Origin: Mesorhizobium sp. B2-7-2
GTDB taxonomy: Bacteria; Pseudomonadota; Alphaproteobacteria; Rhizobiales; Rhizobiaceae
Direction of reading: 5' to 3'
NCBI RefSeq assembly: GCF_006440775.1
Contig: NZ_VFTZ01000015.1
Location: forward strand, 62,001-126,000
DNA length: 64,000 bases
Every line of letters starts with the position of its first letter. The first letter of the stretch is position 1. Shown in pieces: positions 50,506 through 58,295 of the stretch. The position numbers and the translations under genes were made by a program. The notes beneath the pieces were generated by a model. It made no database searches, was not told the origin of the DNA, and worked only from the letters and a program-made list of their open reading frames with translations.

Positions 50506-50892
50506 ATGACGCGTGAGGATATTGCCGATCTCTACCGGGGCTACATCGCCTGCCTTAACGAGCAGGACTGGGGCAATCTCGGCCGGTTCGTCGGCGAGGA
50601 GGTGCAGTATAATGGCGAGACGATCGGGCTGTCCGGATATCGGCGCATGCTGGAAGGCGATTTCGAGGCCATTCCCGACCTGCGTTTCAACATAGAGCTT
50701 CTGATCTCGGAGCCGCCGCGCGTGGCGGCGCGCCTGCATTTCGACTGCCATCCCAAAGGCGTGCTGTTCGGCCTGCCGGTCCACGGCAGGCGCGTCAGCT
50801 TTGCCGAAAATGTCTTTTACGAATTCCACGACAGCCGCATAAGGGAGGTCTGGTCGGTCATCGACAAGGCCGCGATCCAGGCGCAGCTTTAG
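50506..50892 (+). CDS. SnoaL-like/ester cyclase family protein
   Basis: A 128-residue NTF2-like protein: YRGYIACLNEQDWGNLGRFV at the start, then GLSGYRRMLEGDFEAIPDLR with the F-P-D-x-x-x-x-I motif usual for SnoaL-type cyclases, LLISEPPRVAARLHFDCHPK, VHGRRVSFAENVFYEFHDSR and REVWSVIDKAAIQ. Many such proteins have no known substrate. The TAG stop lies in the TTAG bounding the family B repeat that follows. Confidence 0.82.
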   Translation: MTREDIADLYRGYIACLNEQDWGNLGRFVGEEVQYNGETIGLSGYRRMLEGDFEAIPDLRFNIELLISEPPRVAARLHFDCHPKGVLFGLPVHGRRVSFAENVFYEFHDSRIREVWSVIDKAAIQAQL

Positions 50893-51032
50893 GGTGTGTT
50901 GATGTTCAGGTGAGGCCGGCCTGCGAACGACGGCTTCCTGCGCTTCCGGTGCTCACGTGTTTTAAGTACGCTCCGCGCCGGTTCTCGGAAGCCACCATTT
51001 TCGACTCGGCCTGACCTGAATCTCAACACACC
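50893..51032. repeat. Repeat family B, copy 3 with internal deletion
   Basis: About 140 bp: both ends match the other copies (GGTGTGTTGATGTTCAGG and CTGAATCTCAACACACC), but about 65 bp of the inner palindrome are missing. Flanks TTAG (50889-50892) and CTAT (51033-51036) act as the ends of two convergent genes: the first contains the SnoaL-like gene's stop, the second the DUF3168 gene's stop on the other strand. Confidence 0.85.
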
Positions 51033-51440
51033 CTATGCACTTTCCTGGGTCAGCGCGCGGAAGCGCAGCAATCCATGATAGACCGCAAGATCCTCGTCAT
51101 AGCGCGCCTCGGCGAATTCCAGGGACAGGCCCGTCTGGCCGCGCGGGCCGATGGACAGCGCCGCGCCATCGAGGCTCGCCTTGATGCTGTCCATGATGAG
51201 GCGTGTCTCGGCCTCGCCCTGAGCTTTCGACCAGACGTGCAAGGTGACCAGCTGGTCATTGTCGTTGTCGACGCCGATCTCGAGGTCGAAGGCGCTGGTG
51301 CGGCCGTAGGTTACGTTCGGAAAGGCGGCCTTGTCGCTCGCCTGCTCGAGCAGGCCCGCGCCGCCAAGCAGCGCCGACAGCGACTCATCGGTCTTCAGCC
51401 TCAGGAACAAGGCCTGCATCAAATCGCCAGGCGCCGTCAT
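51033..51440 (-). CDS. DUF3168 protein (phage/GTA tail-completion type), orphan
   Basis: A 135-residue protein with the DUF3168 pattern: LMQALFLRLKTDESLSALLG, AFPNVTYGRTSAFDLE, DNDNDQLVTLHVWSKAQG and AEARYDEDLAVYHGLLRFRA. In gene transfer agent and phage clusters such proteins are tail-completion or head-tail joining factors. No other phage or GTA gene is near, so it is either a displaced single gene or one used for something else. Its stop codon lies at the edge of a family B repeat, so the C-terminus may have been altered by that insertion. Confidence 0.82.
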   Translation of the reverse strand: MTAPGDLMQALFLRLKTDESLSALLGGAGLLEQASDKAAFPNVTYGRTSAFDLEIGVDNDNDQLVTLHVWSKAQGEAETRLIMDSIKASLDGAALSIGPRGQTGLSLEFAEARYDEDLAVYHGLLRFRALTQESA

Positions 51441-51584
51441 CTACCGTCCATCGCCAACACATGTCTCCGCGCCGCAGTCAATTCCGGCAGCGTAGCCGCG
51501 CTCGCGATCCGATGCCAGACCGCGAATCGTTTTTGAGTATAGTGCGAAGGGCGAAGGGCCAGAATTTATTGCGTTTTCGTCAAA

Positions 51585-53138
51585 TCATGAGACTGGAGCC
51601 GCGCCGCCTTCTGCGGTGCGCCTGGCAATGAACTCGTCGAGCGCGCCCTCGGCGGCGGCAGCGGAGACCGGCGGCTGGAAGTCGGCGACAATCCGCCTCC
51701 AGATGCCGGTCGCGCGCTCTGTGGCTGTCTTGCCGCCGGCCTGCGTCCAATTGCCGAAATTCGACCAGTCGGCCACCAGCGGCTCGTAGAAGGCGCTGCG
51801 GTAGCGCGTCATGGTGTGGGCGGCCGAGAAGAAATGACCTCCGGGCTGCACTTCGGCAATCGCTTCAAAGCCAATGGCATCCTCGTCGCCCGGCGTCGTG
51901 GCGCAAAGCTCGGCCACCGTCTGCAGCGCCTCGACGTCGGTGATCAGTTTTTCCAGCGAAACGCTGAGACCGCCTTCCAGCCAGCCGGCGGCGTGGATGC
52001 AGACGGTGGCGCCGGCCAGCACCGAGCCCCACAGCGCGAACTGGGTCTCGTGCGCGGCCTGCGCATCGGAGACATTGGCGGCGCTGCCGCCGCCGGAGCG
52101 CCAGGGCAGGCCGATGTGGCGAGCTAGCTGCCCCGCCCCAAGCGTCGCCTTGATGTGTTCCGGCGTGCCGAAGGCCGGAGCGCCGGACTTCATGTCGACA
52201 TTGGACGAGAAGGAGCCATAGACCACCGGCGCGCCAGGCCGCACGATCTGGGCCAGCGTCAATCCGGCGAGCGCCTCGGCATGCTGCAAGGTCAGCGCGC
52301 CGGCGACCGTGATCGGCGCCATCGCGCCCGCCAGGCAGAAAGGCGTGATAACCAGAACCTGACCGGCCTTGGCGAAGTCGATGATGCCTTGCGCCATCGG
52401 GATATCCAGCTGGCGCGGCGAGTTGGTGTTGATGACGGTGTAGCAATAGGCGCCGGCGCGGAACTCGTCCTGCGAGAGGCCGCGCGCCAGGCGGATCATC
52501 TCGAAGCCGTCCTCGACCTGCGGCGTGCCACGCGCGAAGACGAAGGGGAACTTGTCCGACAGCGTCAGCTGCGCCCGGTTGACGGCATAATGGCGGAAGC
52601 GATTGTCGAGTTCCTGCGGCTCGACGCAAGGCCCGAGCATATGCAGGACGTCGAAATGCTGGACCAGCTTGATGAATTCCTCGAAGGCGGTGAGCGTTCC
52701 CGGCCGGCGGCCGCGCTCGAGATCGGTGACATTAGGGGCTCCGGAGCCGGCCAGGAAGGTCATCGAGCCGAGTTCGAGCGTCAGGTCGCGGGAGCGGTCG
52801 CCGCCGAGTGCCGGAATCGTGCGCGGGGCCGAGGCGAGCGCGGCTTCGACCATGTCGCGACCGATCCTGACCATCTGGCTGTCTTCGTCGACCAAAGCAC
52901 CGGCCTTGCCGTAGATCGTCCGCGCCTCGGGCAGCAGCACCTTGATGCCTAGCTCCTCCAGCACGCGCAGCGCGGTAGCGTGGATGGCCGCGACCTGATC
53001 GTCGGAAAAGATCGGCTGCGGCAGGAACGGGTTCTTCAGCGACCGGTAATTCGGATGGCGGCTCGACTCGCTGCCGGCCTCCCCGGTGCGTCCCCGGCGG
53101 CGCTCGCGCCTGAGATCGCGTGCGGCTTCCTCAATCAT
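51585..53138 (-). CDS. MttB-family (non-pyrrolysine) methyltransferase
   Basis: A 517-residue protein of the trimethylamine methyltransferase superfamily. Hallmarks: HATALRVLEELGIKVLLPEA, LAGSGAPNVTDLERGRRPGT, FARGTPQVEDGFEMI, TLAQIVRPGAPVVYGSFSSN, GLPWRSGGGSAANVSDAQAA and HTMTRYRSAFYEPLV. No in-frame amber codon is needed, so this is a non-pyrrolysine MttB that may act on glycine betaine or another quaternary amine, usually with a corrinoid protein; none is encoded nearby. GGAGGAACCGCC precedes the ATG. A truncated oxidoreductase/GcvT remnant lies directly upstream on the same strand. Confidence 0.9.
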   Translation of the reverse strand: MIEEAARDLRRERRRGRTGEAGSESSRHPNYRSLKNPFLPQPIFSDDQVAAIHATALRVLEELGIKVLLPEARTIYGKAGALVDEDSQMVRIGRDMVEAALASAPRTIPALGGDRSRDLTLELGSMTFLAGSGAPNVTDLERGRRPGTLTAFEEFIKLVQHFDVLHMLGPCVEPQELDNRFRHYAVNRAQLTLSDKFPFVFARGTPQVEDGFEMIRLARGLSQDEFRAGAYCYTVINTNSPRQLDIPMAQGIIDFAKAGQVLVITPFCLAGAMAPITVAGALTLQHAEALAGLTLAQIVRPGAPVVYGSFSSNVDMKSGAPAFGTPEHIKATLGAGQLARHIGLPWRSGGGSAANVSDAQAAHETQFALWGSVLAGATVCIHAAGWLEGGLSVSLEKLITDVEALQTVAELCATTPGDEDAIGFEAIAEVQPGGHFFSAAHTMTRYRSAFYEPLVADWSNFGNWTQAGGKTATERATGIWRRIVADFQPPVSAAAAEGALDEFIARRTAEGGAAPVS

Positions 53139-53180
53139 GGCGGTTCCTCCTCATTGCCGCATCGCCTTGCTTTCGGCGTC

Positions 53181-53337
53181 CTAGGGCGAGGCCGCGATGA
53201 CGCGCGCCGGCCGTTCGACCCCGACAATGTGTACGGAAAGCTCGGTCCCCTCCCCGGCGAAACCGTCATCGAGCAACGCCAGGGCGACGCTCTTAGCGGC
53301 GTGCAGCAAGGCACCCTGCCGGCGCGGAGGTTCCCAC
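53181..53337 (-). pseudogene. C-terminal remnant of a GcvT / dimethylglycine dehydrogenase-type gene
   Basis: The minus strand frame ending in TAG at 53181 reads AAKSVALALLDDGFAGEGTE, then LSVHIVGVERPARVIAASP. This resembles the C-terminal barrel of aminomethyltransferase (GcvT) and FAD-dependent demethylating dehydrogenases (G-K-S-V-A-L-A-L-L ... G-x-x-R-x-A-x-V). Upstream the frame is disrupted (VGTSAPAG in another frame) and the rest of the gene is absent. Such genes are common partners of MttB-type methyltransferases, so this is probably a deleted pathway gene. Confidence 0.6.
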
Positions 53338-53484
53338 CTGTTCGTTCAAGCCGACGATCGTCGGACGCCCACGTCTCGCGACCCTACGAAGAATCGGATG
53401 CATTTTGGAACAATTACAGATTGTTTCAGTTCAACGTGCATCACAAAGCCACGTCATTTCAAGGCAGTGAGTTGACGGCATCCA

Positions 53485-54192
53485 ATGGCGACGGGCGAGG
53501 ACAAAACCAGTGATCAAACCCTGCAATGCCTCACGACCGAACATTTCGTGTTGCAGACGGCGCGGTCGGCCACCATCCAGGAAGCCAATTCGCGCGCAGA
53601 CCTTTTCCTGACCGCCGTTTCCAGCGCAACCGTCGCGCTGGCATTCGTCGCTCAAGTAACGCGCATGGGGCAGCCATTCGTTTTTTTCAGCCTGATCCTG
53701 CTTCCCTGCCTGTATTTCATCGGAATCGTCACCTTCGTTCGGGCGGTCCAAGTCGCAATCGAGGACATGGTCCTCGCACGTGGCATGGCTCGCATCCGGC
53801 ACTATTTCGTGGAGACGGCTCCAGGCGTGGAGAAATACTTGATCCACTCCCGTCACGACGACGAGGAGGCATTGCTCGTCAGCAAAGCCCTTCATTCCTC
53901 GCACTGGCAGTCATTCATGAGCACAGCGGGGATGGTGAGCGTCATCGCCAGTGTCATCGCAGGTGTTTTCGCCGGCGTGCTGGCGAAAGCCGTCGCAGTC
54001 CTGGGTATCGTTCTAGCAACCGGAATTGGCATGTTGGTATTCGCCGTCAGCGTCTTCGCCCTTCGTCGATACCAAGAGGCTAGATGGAATGCTGTCGAAC
54101 ATATGCTGGACGTGCGGTTCCCAAGCACCACAGCTGCCTCTCGTGACGCCGGCCGTTCAGATGAACGGGGTCGAGAGCACCCCGGACCATGA
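53485..54192 (+). CDS. Four-helix membrane protein of unknown function
   Basis: A 235-residue protein. A conserved-looking N-terminus (TLQCLTTEHFVLQTARSATI then QEANSRADLFL) leads into TM1-TM2 (about 40-85). A cytosolic linker of about 60 residues (EKYLIHSRHDDEEALL) follows, then TM3-TM4 (about 143-192: MVSVIASVIAGVFAGVLAKA, VAVLGIVLATGIGMLVFAVS) and a polar tail. Two hairpins around a linker recall SLATT/S-4TM-type proteins seen with defence and nucleotide-signalling systems, but I cannot confirm that. GC content is lower than in most neighbours, and it lies in a patch of gene remnants, consistent with acquisition. Confidence 0.6.
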   Translation: MATGEDKTSDQTLQCLTTEHFVLQTARSATIQEANSRADLFLTAVSSATVALAFVAQVTRMGQPFVFFSLILLPCLYFIGIVTFVRAVQVAIEDMVLARGMARIRHYFVETAPGVEKYLIHSRHDDEEALLVSKALHSSHWQSFMSTAGMVSVIASVIAGVFAGVLAKAVAVLGIVLATGIGMLVFAVSVFALRRYQEARWNAVEHMLDVRFPSTTAASRDAGRSDERGREHPGP

Positions 54193-54533
54193 TCGTGCAA
54201 GTCTATGAATTCGCGCGGCAAGAATGGGCCAACCGCGCGTGAGAGACGCCTCGATGCGGCAAGGCGCGCGTCAGCTATCTCGCCGCCTATCTGCGCTCCT
54301 TCATCGGCGATGAACCGACCGAGGCGGATGCGGTGCATTTTATGCGATTCATCGCGGCGCGGTGATATCGATCGGCTGTTGACGGCCAGCACACCTCTAA
54401 TCAACAAAGCTCGTGCTGTGGCTTCGCTGCCCTTGTGAGCGGTGATAAAATGGTCGAATAGTTTGACAGGGTGCCACCCTGAAACTGCCCGCGTGCTGTT
54501 TTCGGGCGAAAGCGCGTTGGGGCGGAAGTCGGA
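54193..54533. other. Region with a probable coding remnant
   Basis: No complete gene. From about 54256 to 54366 a plus-strand frame reads GKARVSYLAAYLRSFIGDEP then TEADAVHFMRFIAAR and stops at TGA. It has protein-like composition but no start; an in-frame TGA lies just upstream. I do not recognise the family. The rest is non-coding and should contain the promoter of the PBP gene. Confidence 0.4.
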
Positions 54534-56693
54534 ATGGCAAGTCCTTCGAAACCACGCAAGAGGAGAAGAGGCCGCATCGCTTCGGCGCTGCTCGGCGCCG
54601 ACGCTTGGTTCGATACCTCGCTCTACGAGATCGGCTTCAAGGCCCGCGAATTCTGGGAAGCGGCGACCATCTTTTCCCGCCGTTTCCGGGTGCATGGCTG
54701 GCGCCGCACGATCATCGAGGTGCTGAGCGAAGGGTTCACCATGGGCGCCGGCGGCTTCGTGGTGCTGCTCGCGCTCGCTTTGCCCGCCTTCGACATCACC
54801 ACCGGCGACTGGCGCAGCCAGGGCGACTTCGCCGTGACCTTCCTGGACCGCTACGGCAACGAGATCGGCCAGCGCGGCATCATCCAGCGCGATTCCGTGC
54901 CGGTCGACGAGATGCCCGACATCGTCATCAAGGCGGTGCTGGCGACCGAGGACCGGCGCTTCTTCGACCATTACGGCATCGATGTCCTCGGCCTGTCGCG
55001 CGCGATCTTCGAGAATGTGCGCGCCAACTCCGTGGTCCAGGGCGGCTCCAGCATCACCCAGCAGCTCGCCAAGAACCTGTTCCTGTCCAACGAGCGCACC
55101 TTCGAGCGCAAGATCAAGGAAGCTTTCCTGTCGCTATGGCTGGAAGCGAATCTGTCCAAGAAAGAGATCCTGCAGCTCTATCTCGACCGCGCCTATATGG
55201 GCGGCGGCACCTTCGGCATCGAGGCGGCGGCGGATTTCTATTTCGGCAAGAGCGTCAAGGATCTGAGCCTCGCCGAAGCGGCGATGCTGGCCGGCCTGTT
55301 CAAGGCGCCGACCAAATACGCCCCGCACATCAACCTGCCGGCGGCCCGTGCCCGCGCCAATGTCGTGCTGTCAAACCTGGTCGATGCCGGTTTCATGACC
55401 GAGGGCCAGGTGCTGCAGGCGCGCCTGCATCCGGCCGACGTCGTCGATCGCGGCGAGCAGAAGAGTCCAGATTATTTCCTCGACTGGGCCTTCGACGAGG
55501 TCAAGAAGATCGCCAAGCCCGGCCAGCATTCGCTGGTCGCCCACACCACTTTCGACGCCAACATCCAGAAGGCGGCCGAGGAGTCGGTCGAGTTCCATCT
55601 TCGCCAGTTCGGTAAGGAATACAATGTCACCGAAGGCGCGGTGGTGGTGATCGAGACCAACGGCGCGGTGCGCGCCATTGTCGGCGGCCGGGATTATGGC
55701 ACCAGCCAATTCAACCGCGCCACCAAGGCTCTGCGCCAGACGGGCTCATCCTTCAAACCGTATGTCTACGCCACGGCGATGGAGCACGGTTTCACGCCGG
55801 ACTCGGTGGTTTCCGGCGGCGCAATCAGCTGGGGCAGCTGGTCGCCGCACAATTACAGCGGCGGATCGGCCGGCAACGTGACGCTGCTCACGGCGATCGC
55901 CAAGTCGATCAACACGGTGCCGGTGCGGCTCGCCAAGGATTACCTCGGCATCGGCCCGATCAAGGCGATGGCCGAATCGATGGGCGTGGAATCGCCGCTG
56001 GAAGCGCACAAGACCATGGTGCTCGGCACATCCGGCATGACAGTGATGGACCAGGCGACGGGCTACAGCGTCTTTGCGCAGAACGGTTTCGTCGGCTCGC
56101 GCCACGGCATCACCCAGCTCGTCACCCGCACCGGCGACGTGGTCTACGACTGGGCCAAGGACGCGCCGCCACCGCACCGGGTGCTGTCGGAAAAGGCGCT
56201 GAAATACATGAACACCATGCTGGCGGCGGTGCCGGTTATCGGCACCGCGAGACGCGCCCAGCTTCCGAACATCGTCGTTGCCGGCAAAACCGGGACAACG
56301 CAATCCTACCGCGACGCCTGGTTCGTCGGCTTCACCGGCAATTACACAGCCGCCGTCTGGCTCGGCAATGACGACTTCACGGCGACCAACAAGATGACCG
56401 GCGGCTCGCTGCCGGCGATGGTCTGGCAGCGGCTGATGGTCTACGCGCATGAGAACATCGATCTGAAGCCTATCCCCGGGCTCGATCATCCTTGGGTCGA
56501 TCCGGAGGTCGCGGCCAAGGCCGAGGAAGCGGCCAAGAAGGAAGCCGACGCGGCGGCGGCGCAAGCCGAGGCCGAACGCCCGCCGGTGCTTTCCAGCCGC
56601 ACGAGCCAGACGCTGCGGGACATGACCAAGGCGTTCCAGGCCGCGCCGGCAATCGAAGCGCCCACCATGCCGGAGACGCTTTCGGCGCTTTAG
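54534..56693 (+). CDS. Class A penicillin-binding protein (glycosyltransferase/transpeptidase)
   Basis: A 719-residue bifunctional peptidoglycan synthase. The basic cytosolic N-terminus is followed by one TM helix (about 66-86). The GT51 domain has VLATEDRRFFDHYGID (135-150, catalytic Glu) and VQGGSSITQQLAKNLFLS. The transpeptidase domain has the nucleophile Ser405 in SSFK, SIN (458-460) and KTGTT (585-589). An Ala/Glu-rich coiled tail follows (about 670-700). Shorter than E. coli PBP1a, it resembles the PBP1A-like group of rhizobia. GGAA lies before the ATG. Confidence 0.93.
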   Translation: MASPSKPRKRRRGRIASALLGADAWFDTSLYEIGFKAREFWEAATIFSRRFRVHGWRRTIIEVLSEGFTMGAGGFVVLLALALPAFDITTGDWRSQGDFAVTFLDRYGNEIGQRGIIQRDSVPVDEMPDIVIKAVLATEDRRFFDHYGIDVLGLSRAIFENVRANSVVQGGSSITQQLAKNLFLSNERTFERKIKEAFLSLWLEANLSKKEILQLYLDRAYMGGGTFGIEAAADFYFGKSVKDLSLAEAAMLAGLFKAPTKYAPHINLPAARARANVVLSNLVDAGFMTEGQVLQARLHPADVVDRGEQKSPDYFLDWAFDEVKKIAKPGQHSLVAHTTFDANIQKAAEESVEFHLRQFGKEYNVTEGAVVVIETNGAVRAIVGGRDYGTSQFNRATKALRQTGSSFKPYVYATAMEHGFTPDSVVSGGAISWGSWSPHNYSGGSAGNVTLLTAIAKSINTVPVRLAKDYLGIGPIKAMAESMGVESPLEAHKTMVLGTSGMTVMDQATGYSVFAQNGFVGSRHGITQLVTRTGDVVYDWAKDAPPPHRVLSEKALKYMNTMLAAVPVIGTARRAQLPNIVVAGKTGTTQSYRDAWFVGFTGNYTAAVWLGNDDFTATNKMTGGSLPAMVWQRLMVYAHENIDLKPIPGLDHPWVDPEVAAKAEEAAKKEADAAAAQAEAERPPVLSSRTSQTLRDMTKAFQAAPAIEAPTMPETLSAL

Positions 56694-56773
56694 GACGGCG
56701 CTGGCGTGAAGCCGGCTTGCCACGGCACCCCGCGCCGCGATATCCCGGGCAACCTCCTCTGTTTGCGGCTCTC

Positions 56774-57358
56774 ATGCTCAAGAACGCCATCCTGACGCTG
56801 CTTTCGCTTGCCATAGCCATCGGGCTTGGCGGTTACAGCGTCTGGTATGCGCTCAATGCGCAGGACGGCGTCGGCGCGATCCGCATCGGCCAATGGACCG
56901 CTTTCCCGGAGGTCGGGACACTGGCCGCCGACCCCTATTCCAAGGCGCGCGTGGCTCGCGAGGGCGTGCTGGCGCTCGGCCAGGCCGAGGGACTTGCCTT
57001 CGTCGCCGAGCGCGACGATGCCGGCGAGCCGCTGAAACGCGAATGCAACTATACGATCGAAGGCGGTTATCCGACCGCCCGCTTCTGGACGCTCTATGCC
57101 GCCGACCAGTCGCTTGGCGTGATCGACACAGGCAAGCCGAGGCAGTCGGCGCTGCAATCCTACGAAGTGCTGCGCCAGCCCGACAATTCCGTCGTCATCT
57201 CCGTCGGCAGTCGCCCTGCCCCCGGCAACTGGCTGCTGACCGGCGGCTCCGGCAAGATGTATTTCGTGCTGACCTTCTACGACACGCCGATCGCCTCGAG
57301 CACGGGCCTCTCGGACGTGACACTGCCGCGCATCCTGAAGGCGGGCTGCAATGCGTAG
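56774..57358 (+). CDS. DUF1214 domain membrane-anchored protein
   Basis: A 194-residue protein with an N-terminal hydrophobic anchor or signal (LTLLSLAIAIGLGGYSVWYA) and a DUF1214-like domain: IRIGQWTAFPEVGTLAADPY, FWTLYAADQ and NWLLTGGSGKMYFVLTFYDT. In this family DUF1214 follows or pairs with DUF1254; here the two are split into adjoining genes. Function is unknown; the paired domains may form one envelope complex. ATG 56774 is the first in the region with membrane-anchor character. Confidence 0.82.
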   Translation: MLKNAILTLLSLAIAIGLGGYSVWYALNAQDGVGAIRIGQWTAFPEVGTLAADPYSKARVAREGVLALGQAEGLAFVAERDDAGEPLKRECNYTIEGGYPTARFWTLYAADQSLGVIDTGKPRQSALQSYEVLRQPDNSVVISVGSRPAPGNWLLTGGSGKMYFVLTFYDTPIASSTGLSDVTLPRILKAGCNA

Positions 57359-57899
57359 ACTGCTGCATGCCCTGATCCTCGGCCTGCTCGGCGCCGGCAT
57401 CGTGCACATCGTTGTGCTGTTCCTGGTGCCGGAATTTTCCGAACGCGATGCCTGGTCGCGGCTGGCGATGGCATCCGACCTCTACAAGATGACGCGGCTC
57501 GACGCCGAGGCCGGCGGCGCGCCGGTGGTGAAATCGGTGGATCCATTGTTTTATGCCGCCGCCTGCCGCTTCAACCTTGCCGACGGGCTGGTCAGGATCA
57601 GGGCGCCGGGCGACGTGCCGTTCTGGTCGGCCTCGGTCTACGACCGCAACGGCCACAACATCTATTCCTTCAACGACCACAACGCCAATGGCGAGAAGCT
57701 CGACGCGGTGGTGTTGACGCCGGCGCAGATGATCGATGTGCGGCGTGACCTTCCGGAGGATCTGCAGGGCGCGATCTTTGTCGAGGCGCCGATCGAGGAA
57801 GGCATTTTCGTCGTCCGCGCCTTCGTGCCGGACGGGAGCTGGAAGCCGATCGTGTCACGCTTCCTCGAGCAGGGCGCCTGCGAATTGCAGGACTACTGA
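57351..57899 (+). CDS. DUF1254 domain membrane-anchored protein
   Basis: A 182-residue protein that overlaps the DUF1214 gene by 8 bp, which implies co-translation. The TM anchor is MRRLLHALILGLLGAGIVHI and VVLFLV. The DUF1254-like part follows: ERDAWSRLAMASDLYKMTRL, DPLFYAAACRFNLADG, PFWSASVYDRNGHNIYSFND and EGIFVVRAFVPDGSWKPIV. Both partners have single N-terminal anchors and periplasmic domains. Confidence 0.82.
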   Translation: MRRLLHALILGLLGAGIVHIVVLFLVPEFSERDAWSRLAMASDLYKMTRLDAEAGGAPVVKSVDPLFYAAACRFNLADGLVRIRAPGDVPFWSASVYDRNGHNIYSFNDHNANGEKLDAVVLTPAQMIDVRRDLPEDLQGAIFVEAPIEEGIFVVRAFVPDGSWKPIVSRFLEQGACELQDY

Positions 57900-57912
57900 G
57901 AAAGGCGCCCGA

Positions 57913-58107
57913 TCAGTGATGCGGCTTGGCAGGCGGCGGAGAGCCCGGCCTGTCGGAGCCGCTGTCGCCGGGCCGCGCCTCGACGGCCTGCGGACGCAAT
58001 TCATAACGGACGCCGGGGAAAATGATCACCGCCGCCGCCGTCGTTGTGTCGTGACTTGCTCGATTTACAGGTGCCGCTCGCGGCACAAAAGACAGGACCA
58101 TGCCCAT
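57913..58107 (-). CDS. Small conserved-looking hypothetical protein (64 aa)
   Basis: The product begins MGMVLSFVPRAAPVNRASHD, then TTTAAAVIIFPGVRYELRP and a Pro/Gly-rich tail. The V-I-I-F-P-G-V-R-Y-E segment resembles a small protein I recall from other Phyllobacteriaceae. There is no signal or membrane segment. It lies between the DUF1254 and DUF2336 genes on the opposite strand. Function is unknown. Confidence 0.6.
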   Translation of the reverse strand: MGMVLSFVPRAAPVNRASHDTTTAAAVIIFPGVRYELRPQAVEARPGDSGSDRPGSPPPAKPHH

Positions 58108-58181
58108 GGTTCGCGCATTCCTCTCGGTTTGACCGGAGCACAACGCAACGCCTCCAAAGTTGATTAAGGGGCGTAGAGGGT

Positions 58182-58203
58182 TAACGGAGCGCTAACGGAT
58201 CGC
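58182..58203. promoter_or_regulatory. Two tandem 11 bp repeats upstream of the DUF2336 gene
   Basis: TAACGGAGCGC directly followed by TAACGGATCGC (one mismatch), about one helical turn apart, in the promoter region of the gene at 58296. Two same-face direct repeats are a common form for OmpR-type regulator sites. The regulator is unknown. Confidence 0.4.
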
Positions 58204-58295
58204 GGCTAATTTGATGTTAGTTTTCCTGAAGACGCGAAACCGGCCCGGCCGGTTTGCGCGGTTCGGGATTGTGTCGAGTATCGGGCGTATCCTCC

